Assembly: GCA_030603495.1 (NCBI GenBank)
Contig: JAUVXR010000001.1
Span: forward strand, 186,001-250,000
From: a bacterium
GTDB taxonomy: Bacteria; Armatimonadota; Zipacnadia; Zipacnadales; Zipacnadaceae
Direction of reading: 5' to 3'
DNA length: 64,000 nt
In this document: piece by piece, positions 55,613-64,000 of the stretch
How the letters are laid out: each line of letters begins with the position of its first letter
How positions within the stretch are numbered: the first letter of the stretch is position 1
Program-made: the position numbers and the translations under genes
The notes under the pieces: model-generated
Told to the model about the DNA's origin: nothing
Seen by the model: only the letters and a program-made list of their open reading frames with translations
Database searches by the model: none

Positions 55613-56272
55613 TCAGAATATGCTCAGCCCGGCTTTGTCCCAGTCGTCCAAGAAGCGCGCAAGTCCGACGTCAGTCAGGACGTGGTGGAAGCACTGTTCC
55701 AGCGCCTGGAAGGGTATCGTAGCGACATCCGCGCCGATCAGGGCCGCCTGAACAAAGTGCTGGGTGTGGCGCAGGCTGGAGGCGATTATCTGGCTGTGCA
55801 GGTAGTCGTAGTTATCCAGAATCTGCCTGATCTGGGCGACCAACTCCATCCCGTCATGGCCGATATCATCGAGCCGCCCGACAAACGGCGAGATGTAGGT
55901 AGCTCCAGCCTTCGCCGCCAACACCGCCTGGGCCGGTGAGAAGCACAACGTGCAGTTGACCCGGATACCCTCCTGGCACAGGACAGTTATCGCCCTAATA
56001 CCCTCGGGAATCAGCGGGATCTTCACGACGACATTGGACGCCCACGAAGAGACCTCCCGGGCCTCGGTCAGCATTTCTTCGGCATCGGTGGCGACCACTT
56101 CTGCGCTCACCGGCCGGTCGCCCATAATATCACAGATCTCCTCAACTATCTCCCGGAACGGCCGCTTCTCGCGACCCGCCAGCGTAGGGTTGGTGGTTAT
56201 CCCGTCCAGTATACCCCAGCCGTCAGCCGTACGAATGTCGTCAGCATTAGCAGTATCTAAGAAGATCTTCAT
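55613..56272 (-). CDS. Transaldolase-like fructose-6-phosphate aldolase (TalC/FSA family)
   Basis: A 219-residue short transaldolase. It shows MKIFLDTANADDIR, GILDGITTNPTLAGREKR, the Schiff-base Lys in VVVKIPLIPEGI, NCTLCFSPAQAVLAAKAGATYISPFVGRLDDIG and IIASSLRHTQHFVQAALIGADVATIPF. It acts in the pentose phosphate pathway or cleaves fructose-6-phosphate. Substrate choice between the two depends on a few residues I cannot judge safely. GGAGG before the ATG is clear. It follows the nfu-like gene by 36 bases and is probably in its operon. Confidence 0.93.
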   Translation of the reverse strand: MKIFLDTANADDIRTADGWGILDGITTNPTLAGREKRPFREIVEEICDIMGDRPVSAEVVATDAEEMLTEAREVSSWASNVVVKIPLIPEGIRAITVLCQEGIRVNCTLCFSPAQAVLAAKAGATYISPFVGRLDDIGHDGMELVAQIRQILDNYDYLHSQIIASSLRHTQHFVQAALIGADVATIPFQALEQCFHHVLTDVGLARFLDDWDKAGLSIF

Positions 56273-56308
56273 GTTGGTTTCCTCCTGTGCGTGGCGAAGC
56301 GGCGCGAG

Positions 56309-56536
56309 CTATGCAACGGCCTCAACCGCCTGCACCTCGGGAAGCTCCTCTTTCAGGATGGCCTCGATACCCATCTTGAGTGTCTGCTGGGCCATGGGGC
56401 AGCCCTGGCAAGCACCCTGGAGGCGGACGCTAACCACCCCCTCATCGCTCACTTCCACCAGTTCCACATCACCGCCGTGCGCTTGCAGGTTAGGTCGCAG
56501 TTTGTCCAAAACCTCTTCGACTTGTTCTTTAAGCAT
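56309..56536 (-). CDS. NifU C-terminal-domain (Nfu-type) Fe-S scaffold
   Basis: A 75-residue stand-alone NifU-C domain: [29 protein letters not shown] and [21 protein letters not shown], where the CxxC binds a 4Fe-4S cluster that is passed to target proteins. ATG 56536 is chosen because GGAGGA lies 11 bases upstream. It heads a small leftward operon with talC. Confidence 0.94.
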   Translation of the reverse strand: MLKEQVEEVLDKLRPNLQAHGGDVELVEVSDEGVVSVRLQGACQGCPMAQQTLKMGIEAILKEELPEVQAVEAVA

Positions 56537-56597
56537 TGGCTCGCTCGTTCCTCCAAACACGCCCTCACGGGCACTAGTATGCTACCCATCTGGATAG

Positions 56598-56626
56598 ATT
56601 GTAGGAAACTATCCTGGCAGTGTCAA
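56598..56626 (-). promoter_or_regulatory. Promoter of the nfu-talC operon
   Basis: On the minus strand TTGACA (56626-56621), 17-base spacer, TACAAT (56603-56598). Confidence 0.82.
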
Positions 56627-56679
56627 CCCCAGCAGGCTTGCCGATAGTACGCCATCCGCCCACTGCTGGCCCTCATCCC

Positions 56680-59031
56680 CTACTCGTCCTCTGGCACCTC
56701 CACCTCGGTGCGCTCCCCGTCTTCCAGCGGTCGGAACATCTCGCGGGCTAGCGCGCGGACCGGGCCGGGCGACCTCTTGACCATTAGCACTGAGCACTTC
56801 GCCTGCTTGGCAACAGTCTGCGTGACTGAGCCGAACATCAACTGCTGCACCGCCGACTCGCGCGCTGAGCCGAGCACCAACAGATCAAACTGCTCGGAAC
56901 GGCGCACCAGCTCAGCGGCCGGTGACTGCGCCTCCCAGATGGTGATCGGTAGGCGCTTACTGGAATCCTCCGGCTCAATGTAGTGCTGCTTGATTACGTC
57001 ACTGATCGGTTCCCCGGGCTGAAGAATGTGGGCGTAGGTGACCTCGGCACCCAGGAAGTCCGCAAAAGCCTGCGCCGCTTCAAGTACCAGCGGATTCTCC
57101 GGACTGCCCGTCACTCCCGCCATGATCCGCTTGATCTCCCGAATCGGCGCAATCGCCCTGAGCACCGCCAGATCGCACTTAGCCTGGCGGATCGCGGGAT
57201 CGAGCGTCGTCCCCATTACCCGGCGCGATTCGGCCGTCCACCCCCGCCAACCCAGCACCAGCATGTCAACCTCGTCGTCTTCGATAGTGTTGATGATCGC
57301 CTGGTGGACCCGATGTCCCACCCGGGCCACTGTGCGAATGGACACCCCGAGCTCCTGCCCAAGATCTCGGGCCGCCTCCAGAATCCGTTCCGCAGAGCCC
57401 AGAAAGCGTATGCCCTCTTCAACGGGTAGAATATCAGGTACGGTAATGACGTTCAGCGCGGTGATATCACCGTCGAGCCGATCAGCCAAAGCCGCACCGG
57501 TCAGCAACAGATTCTCCATATGTTCAGGATTGGCCACTGGCACCAGCACCTGATAGGTTTCGAAGTCCGGTGGCACTCGCTCAAAGACCACGGGTGCGGC
57601 TCGCTCCTTCTCCTTCTTCTTCTGGGGGGCCAGGTACAGATAATACAGAGCAACACCCAGCCCGATCCAACCGAGTGCAAAGGCCCAGGCAATCCAACTG
57701 AACTGGAACATATTGATGGCCAGGAAAAACTGGGTGGCGATCCCGACAATGGGTATGTAAGGCATCAGCGGGACCATGAAGCCGCGCTTGAGGTCGGGTC
57801 GCCGTCGCCGCATCGTGATAACCGCCACGTTCACCTGAAGAAACAGGATGAGGAACATGATGTTGGCAGCACTGGCCACATCGTGAAGGGGCAGGGCCAG
57901 GGCCATCAGGGTGACTATACCCGCCGAAGTGATAATGGCGATATGGGGCGTGCGCCGCTTGGGGTGCACATGGCTCATCGCCCTGAGCAACTCCCGGTTG
58001 CGCGCCATTGAAAACGAGACCCGCGACGACGAGTAGATCGTAGCGTTAAGTGCCGAGCTGGTCGAGAGCAGCCCGCCGATGATCCATAGCAACCCACCGA
58101 TTGCCGGGCCGCCCAGCATTATCATTCGGGCGGCCTTCACCAGTCCGACCGGGCCCTCGGCACCCAGCCATTGCCAGTTCGTGGCAAGATCATGGGCACC
58201 CGGATTAATCCCGCCCAGGGCAGCGACCACGATCAGGCAATATATTGGCACAACGATCGCCACCGCCAGGAACACCGCCCGGGGCAGGTTGCGGCGGGGG
58301 CTCTTAACCTCCTCCCCACACTGGGTGATGATCTCATAGCCCTGAAAGGCGATGAAGGTGAGTCCCATCGCCGTCACCACACTGCCGGATCCCCGAGGCA
58401 TAAAGGGCGTGAACGACCCCTGCCAGTCCGGCCGCAGGAACATATAGTAAAGCCCGGAAACAATGAACACGCCGAGCAGCACGATCTTGCCCAGCGTGAT
58501 GAGGACCGCGATCTTGCCGGTCTCCGACGCGCCGCGGAAGTTGATGTAGGTGAAGACTGCTATCACCGCAACCCCCAGGATCTTATGCAGCCACTCCTGG
58601 ACAAACAGCTCGGGTGGCAGGCCAATGGTGACTCCCATTTTCTCAGTAAGGTGCAGCAGCAGCTCTCCGAAGTAGACACCGAAGCCTAGTGCGTACAGGC
58701 TGCACGCTGTCGCGTGGGCAAACCACAACATCCAGCCCGCCAGGAAGCCGTTCGGCCCAGGCAGCGCCTCCCGTACCCACAAGTACCCGCCACCAGCCCC
58801 CGGGAAGGCCGAACCCAGTTCGGCATAGGAGGCAGCGGTAATCAGCGTGATGAGACCGTTGAGGGCGAAGGCCAGAATTAGAGCCGGACCGGCTACACCC
58901 GCGGCGATGGGCATGAGCACGAAGATGCCGGCGCCAATCATCCCGCCGACGCCGATCATCGTGATATCCAGCAGCCCCATATCCCGGCTGAGGGACACCT
59001 CTTGTCGTGCTGCCTCCGGCTGGACAGCCAT
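56680..59031 (-). CDS. APC-family amino acid permease fused to two universal stress (Usp) domains
   Basis: A 783-residue protein. Residues 15-460 are a 12-span APC transporter with MIGVGGMIGAGIFVLMPIAAGVAGPALIL, SYAELGSAFPGAGGGYLWVREALP and FIAFQGYEIITQCGEEVKSPRRNLPRA. Residues about 485-625 and 635-760 are two cytoplasmic Usp-like domains (YQVLVPVANPEHMENLLLTGAALADRL; then VDMLVLGWRGWT; DLLVLGSARESAVQQLMFGSVTQTVAKQAKCSVLMVKR, the last with the ATP-binding G-x9-G-S/T signature). Fusion of such a carrier with Usp domains suggests nucleotide-dependent control of uptake. The amino acid carried is unknown. AGGAAGG lies nine bases before ATG. Confidence 0.9.
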   Translation of the reverse strand: MAVQPEAARQEVSLSRDMGLLDITMIGVGGMIGAGIFVLMPIAAGVAGPALILAFALNGLITLITAASYAELGSAFPGAGGGYLWVREALPGPNGFLAGWMLWFAHATACSLYALGFGVYFGELLLHLTEKMGVTIGLPPELFVQEWLHKILGVAVIAVFTYINFRGASETGKIAVLITLGKIVLLGVFIVSGLYYMFLRPDWQGSFTPFMPRGSGSVVTAMGLTFIAFQGYEIITQCGEEVKSPRRNLPRAVFLAVAIVVPIYCLIVVAALGGINPGAHDLATNWQWLGAEGPVGLVKAARMIMLGGPAIGGLLWIIGGLLSTSSALNATIYSSSRVSFSMARNRELLRAMSHVHPKRRTPHIAIITSAGIVTLMALALPLHDVASAANIMFLILFLQVNVAVITMRRRRPDLKRGFMVPLMPYIPIVGIATQFFLAINMFQFSWIAWAFALGWIGLGVALYYLYLAPQKKKEKERAAPVVFERVPPDFETYQVLVPVANPEHMENLLLTGAALADRLDGDITALNVITVPDILPVEEGIRFLGSAERILEAARDLGQELGVSIRTVARVGHRVHQAIINTIEDDEVDMLVLGWRGWTAESRRVMGTTLDPAIRQAKCDLAVLRAIAPIREIKRIMAGVTGSPENPLVLEAAQAFADFLGAEVTYAHILQPGEPISDVIKQHYIEPEDSSKRLPITIWEAQSPAAELVRRSEQFDLLVLGSARESAVQQLMFGSVTQTVAKQAKCSVLMVKRSPGPVRALAREMFRPLEDGERTEVEVPEDE

Positions 59032-59300
59032 AAAACAAACCTTCCTAACGTCTGAGGGGAGAGATTCGACTATGCTACTTTGATCGCCCCATATTGTACA
59101 ATTCTGGCCGAGCTAACGCAAGGGTGCACAACTCCACCGGCACGCGCCGCATACGTACTCGTTCGGGAGGAAATTCGGGCAAAAGCGCGAAGAAACCCTC
59201 TCACAGTACCCACATTTTTCATATCACGCAACGCCCGTCGCACGGAGGCTCGATGATGTGCAAGACGACAGCCGCAGTACCTGGCCGGAGCGACTGAGCT

Positions 59301-60260
59301 ATGTCCGCAGAGACTGACAAACGGCTGGCGCAGATTGCCCTGATGTGGCACGGCCGCATTGGGCCGGCGGGCTTCCGCCGATTAATCGGGCACTTTGGTG
59401 ACACTTCGGCTATCCTCGGTGCCTCCGAGCAGGAACTCGCCCTGCCCAGTGTGCGCCTCGACGCTGAGCAGATCGCGGCAATATCCAGCCTGGGCGACAG
59501 GCTGGCCGAGGTCGAAGAGCAGCTCGACGGGCTTGACGACCAGAACATCCACGTCGTCTGCGACTTTGAGCCCGACTACCCCGAGATTCTTCAGGATATC
59601 CCCAACCCACCACCGGTACTGTGCATCGCCGGCCGTATTCTGCCTATTGACGACCCAGCGGTAGCCATCGTCGGCACGCGCAGTCCCAGCCAGGAGGGCT
59701 ACCAGATGGCCCACGATGTGGCGGCGGCGTTGGTCGAGCACAAGATCACCGTCGTCAGCGGCCTGGCACTGGGCTGCGATACCGCCGCGCACCATGGCGC
59801 GTTGGCTGGGGGCGGCCGCACCATTGCTGTGCTAGGCTCGGGAATCCTGGTCGTCCACCCGCGCACCAACCTCGACCTGGCCCGTCAGATCGCCGAGCAT
59901 GGCGCAGTTATCTCCGAGCAGTCACCTACCGCCGATCCCGCCGTGGGTCGGCTCATGGCCCGCAACCGCCTCCAGAGCGGATTGTCCCGCGCGGTCATCG
60001 CCATTGAAGCGGGAGAATCCGGCGGGACAATGAAGACGGTGGAACGGGCCCGGCGCCAGGGCCGGCTCGTGTGCACAATAAAATGGCTGGAAATGGGGGA
60101 AAAGCGCGCCGGGCCTGCCCAGCTTCTGGCGGAAGGCGCTGAGCCGATTGACGGCCCGGAGCAGATCGCGGCCTTCGTGAGGGCACTGTACTTCCACCGC
60201 GAGCAGATGCGCTGCGATCACGCCGAGAAATCTCAACAGCAACTCTTTGCCGAGGAATAA
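59301..60260 (+). CDS. dprA: DNA processing protein DprA/Smf
   Basis: A 319-residue protein that loads RecA on incoming single-stranded DNA during natural transformation. The Rossmann core has VAIVGTRSPSQEGYQMAHDVAAALVEHKITVVSGLALGCDTAAHHGAL, GRTIAVLGSGILVVHPRTNLDLARQI, RLMARNRLQSGLSRAVIAIEAGESGGTMKTVERA. The N-terminal SAM-like domain occupies about 1-80. The C-terminal winged helix of longer members is missing; the protein ends soon after the core. A distinct competence apparatus is not in this window, although a Tad pilus is. GGAG precedes the ATG. Confidence 0.93.
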   Translation: MSAETDKRLAQIALMWHGRIGPAGFRRLIGHFGDTSAILGASEQELALPSVRLDAEQIAAISSLGDRLAEVEEQLDGLDDQNIHVVCDFEPDYPEILQDIPNPPPVLCIAGRILPIDDPAVAIVGTRSPSQEGYQMAHDVAAALVEHKITVVSGLALGCDTAAHHGALAGGGRTIAVLGSGILVVHPRTNLDLARQIAEHGAVISEQSPTADPAVGRLMARNRLQSGLSRAVIAIEAGESGGTMKTVERARRQGRLVCTIKWLEMGEKRAGPAQLLAEGAEPIDGPEQIAAFVRALYFHREQMRCDHAEKSQQQLFAEE

Positions 60261-60336
60261 GCGCGTGCAGCGCAGGCAGGTGGAACCGGTCCCTCCAAAC
60301 CTGTTTGGCATGAATACACCATCTGCCGGTAATTGG

Positions 60337-61497
60337 CTATGCGGCTGTCTCTGCTTCGTCTGCCGGCAAAGCCAGCAGGACTAGTGCTGAGAGGATCATT
60401 ATTGTTCCACTGATCACGAAGGGCCCGCTGTACCAGTGCTCAAATACCGCTCCGGCTATCAATGGGCCCACTATCCAACCCAGAGAAGCCACGGCAAAAA
60501 CCTTACTTACGTCACGCCCTCGTGTGGCGGGACGCGAGTACCTCTGGATAAGTTTGCTCTGGATGGGAATCCATACTCCGGCACCGAACAGGTCATGGGT
60601 AAGCCAAACTACAGCTGCAGGCAGGAAGCTGGGCATCAGACCGGAGAGGGCCAGTGCTATTCCTTCGAGTATCACAAACGTTACATAGATCTGCTTGAGA
60701 TGCCGCTTGACCACCGACCCTACGAACAACATGGGAAGGCCCAAAGTGAGGCGGTGAATCATAAGGATGGTTCCAACACCGGCAGGAGAGACACCAAACT
60801 GTCTGGACCAGAAGAGTTGCATTACGAAACAGTGACTGACCGCCAGGCCCGCGGTGAAAACGAAAGCCGAAGCAGCCAACACGAGAAGAGGCCGAGGTAG
60901 ATCCAGCGCAAAGATACCTGGCAGCGACTCCCCAGTAGACTGACGGGTCTTGCCGGCTCGCTGGCGGTATCCGGCCAGGAACATCACAGCAGCAGCAAAC
61001 AGGACGAAGGCCGAAAGCGCGAAAGCACCGGTGTAAGCTCGGCTGACCAAGAGCCAACCAGCTCCGAACACACCGGCAGCCGCGGCGATGGCCTCCAGGC
61101 CCCGTACTTTGCCCATCCGGTCCAGATATCGCCAACGCTCCTCATCGTGCAGAGCAAGCTGGTACATGCTGTCAAAGACAGTGCTGCCCGCATCGCGCAG
61201 ACTCTTCAGCACCATCTGCATCCAGAAGATCGGCGCGTAAGGCGTCAAGCCACTGACCGCAGAGGTCACTAGTAGAGAGGCAGCGTAGAGACTCTTGCGG
61301 CCCACACGGTCCGAAAGCTCTCCGGCATAGACCCGGACGATAAACACAAACATAGCCCCAGCCGCATAGATCACACCCAGCCGCTGCATCGAGATGCCAT
61401 GTTCATCCAGGAAGTATGGCAGGACAAACTCATAGATCCCCAAACCCAGTCCAAACATCAACGACCCAGCTACGAGAAACGCATAATTGCGGTTCAT
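60337..61497 (-). CDS. Major facilitator superfamily transporter
   Basis: A 386-residue inner-membrane protein with about 12 spans. Loop 2-3 has the MFS motif as YAGELSDRVGRKSLYAAS (D-R-x-G-R-K/R), and the second half has a weaker repeat. It is of the drug-efflux-like subgroup in length and layout, but the substrate cannot be named. GAGG eight bases before the ATG supports the start. It lies 71 bases after the ferredoxin-fusion gene in the same direction and converges with dprA. Confidence 0.9.
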   Translation of the reverse strand: MNRNYAFLVAGSLMFGLGLGIYEFVLPYFLDEHGISMQRLGVIYAAGAMFVFIVRVYAGELSDRVGRKSLYAASLLVTSAVSGLTPYAPIFWMQMVLKSLRDAGSTVFDSMYQLALHDEERWRYLDRMGKVRGLEAIAAAAGVFGAGWLLVSRAYTGAFALSAFVLFAAAVMFLAGYRQRAGKTRQSTGESLPGIFALDLPRPLLVLAASAFVFTAGLAVSHCFVMQLFWSRQFGVSPAGVGTILMIHRLTLGLPMLFVGSVVKRHLKQIYVTFVILEGIALALSGLMPSFLPAAVVWLTHDLFGAGVWIPIQSKLIQRYSRPATRGRDVSKVFAVASLGWIVGPLIAGAVFEHWYSGPFVISGTIMILSALVLLALPADEAETAA

Positions 61498-61568
61498 TAT
61501 CTATCCTCAAAGTGCCTCTTCGCAACGCAGCGGCGGGCACAGAGCAAAAGCTGGCTGACAGTGCTCAA

Positions 61569-63080
61569 TCAGGTTGAGGGTCGGCGCGAGACGGTGATGG
61601 CAGGTGCTGACTCCTGGTTGCCTACTGGACAGACGTGCTCGCACTGCCCACAGCCGACACACTTATCCAGCCGCATGAATGGACGCAGTTGCCCCTCGTG
61701 CATCTCGGCCACGACCGCCTGATACGGACAATGTTCTACGCAGACCAAGCACAGCCGGTACTCCTCGCCGCGTTGCCACGGTAAGCAAGTGTCGGGATTG
61801 ATGGTGGCCAACCCCAGCTTGATATCGTTCTTCTCCTCGATGGTGTGGAGCCGCAGTGCCCCGGTGGGACAAACCCGGCTGCATACATTGCACTCCTGCT
61901 CGCAGAAGCCAATCTGCGGGATGAGCACCGGCGTGAAGACTCCGTCCCACCCCGCCTGGCCCAGCGCCGGCTGCAGCCCGCCGGTGGGGCAGGCTCGCAT
62001 ACAGTTGCCGCAGCGCACGCACAGGTCGCGGAACTCCTGCTCACTCATGCGCCGGAGAAGGCCGCTGGGTGGGCGGATGATTGCCCCCGGAGGCCGAATG
62101 AGCTTGGGATGAACTTCCAGCCGGTGCAGACCCAACCTCACTGCCACGCCGTAGGTCGCCCCCACACCCAGCGCAGCCATGAACGCCCGGCGGCTGGCGT
62201 GCGTAGCGCCGTCCGCACCTCCCGACATAGCCGCGTGAAGGCCGATGCCCATTGTACCCGGCCGCGGGCAGGCCACACAGTCGTAGCACAATATGCACTC
62301 AGGTGTGTGAGTCTTCGCGCAATCATCAGCGGAGATAACGCCCATCTTGCAGGCGGTCGCGCAGAACCCACAACTCGTGCACTGCTCAGATACACGCCGC
62401 TTCCACAGGCCGAAGCGCCCGACAAAGGCCAGCAGTGCCCCCAGTGGGCAGAAGGTCCGGCACCACATCCGCCGGGCAAAGAAGCTCATCCCCAGCACCG
62501 CCAGGAACATCAGGCCGACAGCCACCTCAAGATGAAAGTGGCGCACAACAACCGGGTAAAGATACAGGTCGAGCCGGCGCAGGATCGGTTCAGCGTGAAT
62601 CACAAGCAAGTTATACGCGCCGAGGCTCAGCGGGTAGACGACCGTAGCGCTGGTGCGCGTGAGCAGAGGGATCGGGTCAAGCAGCCAGGCAATCTGTGTA
62701 CCGAACAGCGCCGCCACCAGGACCGCGGCCAGGACGTAGTATTTCCACGGGGGACGGACATACCTGGGGCGCTGGCCACCACGGTGGCGGAAAAACAGCG
62801 TGTCGGAGATATCAATACAGGTACCCAGGGGGCATATCCATCCACAGAAAAAACGCCCGAAGACGACGGTCAGCGCCAGCAGCACCAGTCCTGGCAGAAC
62901 ATACGTCAGGACAATAGGCCCGTGCGCCAACAGAGTCGTTAGGACGACCAGCGGATCCGTACGCAGGAACACCGGGGATGGTATCTGCCCGTCGGGCACC
63001 CAGCGCGACTGGTGAAGAAGCCACCCGAAGGCCAATAGCGCCGACAGTTGGACTATCCGCCGAGTCCATCTGACATGCAT
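61569..63080 (-). CDS. NapH-NapG-like membrane ferredoxin fusion protein
   Basis: A 503-residue protein. The first 230 residues resemble NapH/NosR-type membrane proteins with five or so spans and two CxxxCP motifs (CGWICPLGTC and CRTFCPLGA). Two ferredoxin motifs follow (CTSCGFCATACKMG; CILCYDCVACPRP). Near residue 290 THASRRAFMAALGVGATYG looks like an internal twin-arginine signal, as at the start of NapG. The last 190 residues carry four more clusters' worth of cysteines (CVRCGNCMRACPTGG, CNVCSRVCPTGA, CLVCVEHCPY, CVGCGQCEHVCPVG). It should pass electrons from quinol toward a periplasmic acceptor. No reductase gene is nearby. Confidence 0.88.
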   Translation of the reverse strand: MHVRWTRRIVQLSALLAFGWLLHQSRWVPDGQIPSPVFLRTDPLVVLTTLLAHGPIVLTYVLPGLVLLALTVVFGRFFCGWICPLGTCIDISDTLFFRHRGGQRPRYVRPPWKYYVLAAVLVAALFGTQIAWLLDPIPLLTRTSATVVYPLSLGAYNLLVIHAEPILRRLDLYLYPVVVRHFHLEVAVGLMFLAVLGMSFFARRMWCRTFCPLGALLAFVGRFGLWKRRVSEQCTSCGFCATACKMGVISADDCAKTHTPECILCYDCVACPRPGTMGIGLHAAMSGGADGATHASRRAFMAALGVGATYGVAVRLGLHRLEVHPKLIRPPGAIIRPPSGLLRRMSEQEFRDLCVRCGNCMRACPTGGLQPALGQAGWDGVFTPVLIPQIGFCEQECNVCSRVCPTGALRLHTIEEKNDIKLGLATINPDTCLPWQRGEEYRLCLVCVEHCPYQAVVAEMHEGQLRPFMRLDKCVGCGQCEHVCPVGNQESAPAITVSRRPST

Positions 63081-63126
63081 ATCTCAATAAGCCGTTGCTT
63101 GCCTGTGATAGGTTAGTAGATGAGAG

Positions 63127-63630
63127 CTACTGACCGGTCGAGCCGAACCCGCCTGTACCCCGCGTGCTCTCGGGCAGCTCTGTGACTGCCTGCCACCGCG
63201 CGCGGCTGACAGGGGCGATGATCAGTTGGGCAATGCGATCTCCGTGATGTATCACAAACGGCTTCTCACCCAGATTGATAAGAATGATCTTGACCGTGCC
63301 CCGGTAGTCGGCATCAATAGTTCCCGGCGAATTGAGCACCGTCACCCCAGCGTTGATCGCCAGCCCGCTGCGCGGCCGCACCTGCGCCTCAAAGCCTGGC
63401 GGCAGCGCGATGCGCAGTCCCGTGCTCACCAAAGCCCGCTGCCCGGGCTCGATTACGATCTGCCCACCCTCGCAGTCGCTCAGAGCCGCCCGCAGGTCCA
63501 TGCCCACCGATTGCTCGGTCTCGTACGCGGGCAGGGGTAGGTCTTCAGCTTCCGCCATTACCTGTACGGCAACGGTGACCGACGCAACGCTCGGCTTTGA
63601 CTGGCTTGCTTCGTCTTGGTGGAAACTCAT
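63127..63630 (-). CDS. dut: dUTP diphosphatase (dUTPase)
   Basis: A 167-residue trimeric dUTPase that keeps uracil out of DNA. All five motifs are visible: [36 protein letters not shown] and [13 protein letters not shown] 63630 yields about 20 residues before the fold starts. The promoter -10 lies only seven bases before this ATG, so the mRNA is probably leaderless, with no ribosome-binding site visible. The next gene on the strand is the ferredoxin fusion, 46 bases downstream. Confidence 0.94.
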   Translation of the reverse strand: MSFHQDEASQSKPSVASVTVAVQVMAEAEDLPLPAYETEQSVGMDLRAALSDCEGGQIVIEPGQRALVSTGLRIALPPGFEAQVRPRSGLAINAGVTVLNSPGTIDADYRGTVKIILINLGEKPFVIHHGDRIAQLIIAPVSRARWQAVTELPESTRGTGGFGSTGQ

Positions 63631-63637
63631 CGGCGCT

Positions 63638-63666
63638 ATTATAGCAGACGGCTGTGCGCCAGGCAA
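63638..63666 (-). promoter_or_regulatory. Promoter of dut
   Basis: On the minus strand TTGCCT (63666-63661), 17-base spacer, TATAAT (63643-63638). The predicted start falls within one or two bases of the dut ATG at 63630. Confidence 0.75.
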
Positions 63667-63745
63667 CGTTCGCCAGATTCCTGCCGACTCCGCCCTCCGG
63701 CCTACAGATTCTCGTGAAGACTGTAACGGGGAATCGTGACCGATA

Positions 63746-63774
63746 TTGACACCTTTCCTGCGCTGGGGTATAAT
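63746..63774 (+). promoter_or_regulatory. Perfect-consensus sigma70 promoter reading off the right end
   Basis: TTGACA (63746-63751), 17-base spacer, TATAAT (63769-63774). Transcription runs rightward with about 170 bases of leader before the first plausible start codon at 63950. No structured RNA family was recognised in the leader. Confidence 0.9.
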
Positions 63775-63949
63775 GATAAAGAGGAAAGTTAACATAACCA
63801 AACGGCATCGGACCCCGAAACGATTGTCTACCGTAATGCCGTAATACTGTAATAGCCCGCAACAGACACAACGAATCGCTTGACGTGTCAGATATTGATT
63901 GCTCGCTCTCGAGCTGAACGAGAAGTTCCCGATAGAGGGGCACAGCGAA

Positions 63950-64000
63950 ATGCCCAGGGAGATTCTCCTGCGAATGCGACTTACTAACCATATGGTGTAC
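63950..64000 (+). CDS. Start of a gene cut by the window edge (unidentified)
   Basis: ATG at 63950 has GAGGGG (63936-63941) nine bases upstream and stays open to the end of the window: [17 protein letters not shown], 17 residues. Too little is visible to assign a family. Strong promoter and ribosome-binding site support a real gene. Confidence 0.4.
   Translation, partial: MPREILLRMRLTNHMVY

Noticed and set aside
63545-63991. A 148-codon leftward frame over the dut start
   Set aside because: It runs through the dut promoter and gene in a different frame and has no family match.

Overview
The window is a dense bacterial chromosome segment with roughly 53 protein genes and one tRNA. Short intergenic gaps, many overlapping start/stop codons and moderately high GC are typical of a free-living genome. 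Several features point to a diderm member of the Terrabacteria side of the tree, with Armatimonadota or a neighbouring candidate phylum as my best guess (inference): outer-membrane beta-barrel proteins, a secretin and a lipobox protein occur beside HrcA/CIRCE heat-shock control, CdaA/CdaR (c-di-AMP) and a copper-amine-oxidase-N domain protein. No prophage, integron, CRISPR array or plasmid backbone was seen. The only mobile-type element is a RAYT (IS200-like) gene with three REP-like repeats.

Layout. 1-3306: end of a uroporphyrinogen-decarboxylase-family gene, then groES-groEL with promoter, CIRCE operator and strong terminator. 3317-4058: broken remnant of a membrane glycosyltransferase. 4255-17518: a nearly complete Tad/Flp pilus locus (four small pilin or pilin-like genes, prepilin peptidase, TadE, CpaB, CpaC secretin, TadZ, TadA ATPase, TadB, TadC) followed by a histidine kinase and an OmpR/PhoB-type regulator. 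17515-24345: ligA with a GT2 glycosyltransferase, two GT4 glycosyltransferases and ftsZ. 24503-26314: hrcA-grpE. 26375-33137: a MazG-like gene and a two-gene AddAB/AdnAB-like helicase-nuclease. 33196-33872: the RAYT/REP island.

34008-45528: metabolic and envelope genes (enolase-superfamily enzyme, cation exchanger, serS, two exported or anchored unknowns, GDSL hydrolase plus GH29 fucosidase) and cdaA-cdaR behind a structured leader. 45546-53141: a leftward run of four exported proteins (1000-residue beta-barrel, 737-residue secreted protein, lipoprotein with repeated beta-sandwich domains, HEAT/TPR protein) that looks like one uncharacterised cell-surface system. 53349-64000: tRNA-Leu(CAG), DUF362 protein, small porin-like protein, talC, nfu, permease-Usp fusion, dprA, an MFS carrier, a NapH-NapG-like ferredoxin fusion, dut, and a consensus promoter reading off the right end.

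The genes most likely to work together are: HrcA with the CIRCE at groESL; the Tad genes with the adjacent two-component system; AddAB with dprA and ligA as DNA-end and repair functions (not linked in one operon); CdaA with CdaR; and the four exported proteins at 45546-53141. The most novel material is the divergent pilin-like peptide and pilin set, the four-BON secretin, the helicase-nuclease in which both subunits carry iron-staple cysteines, the cdaA leader, and the four-gene exported-protein operon.
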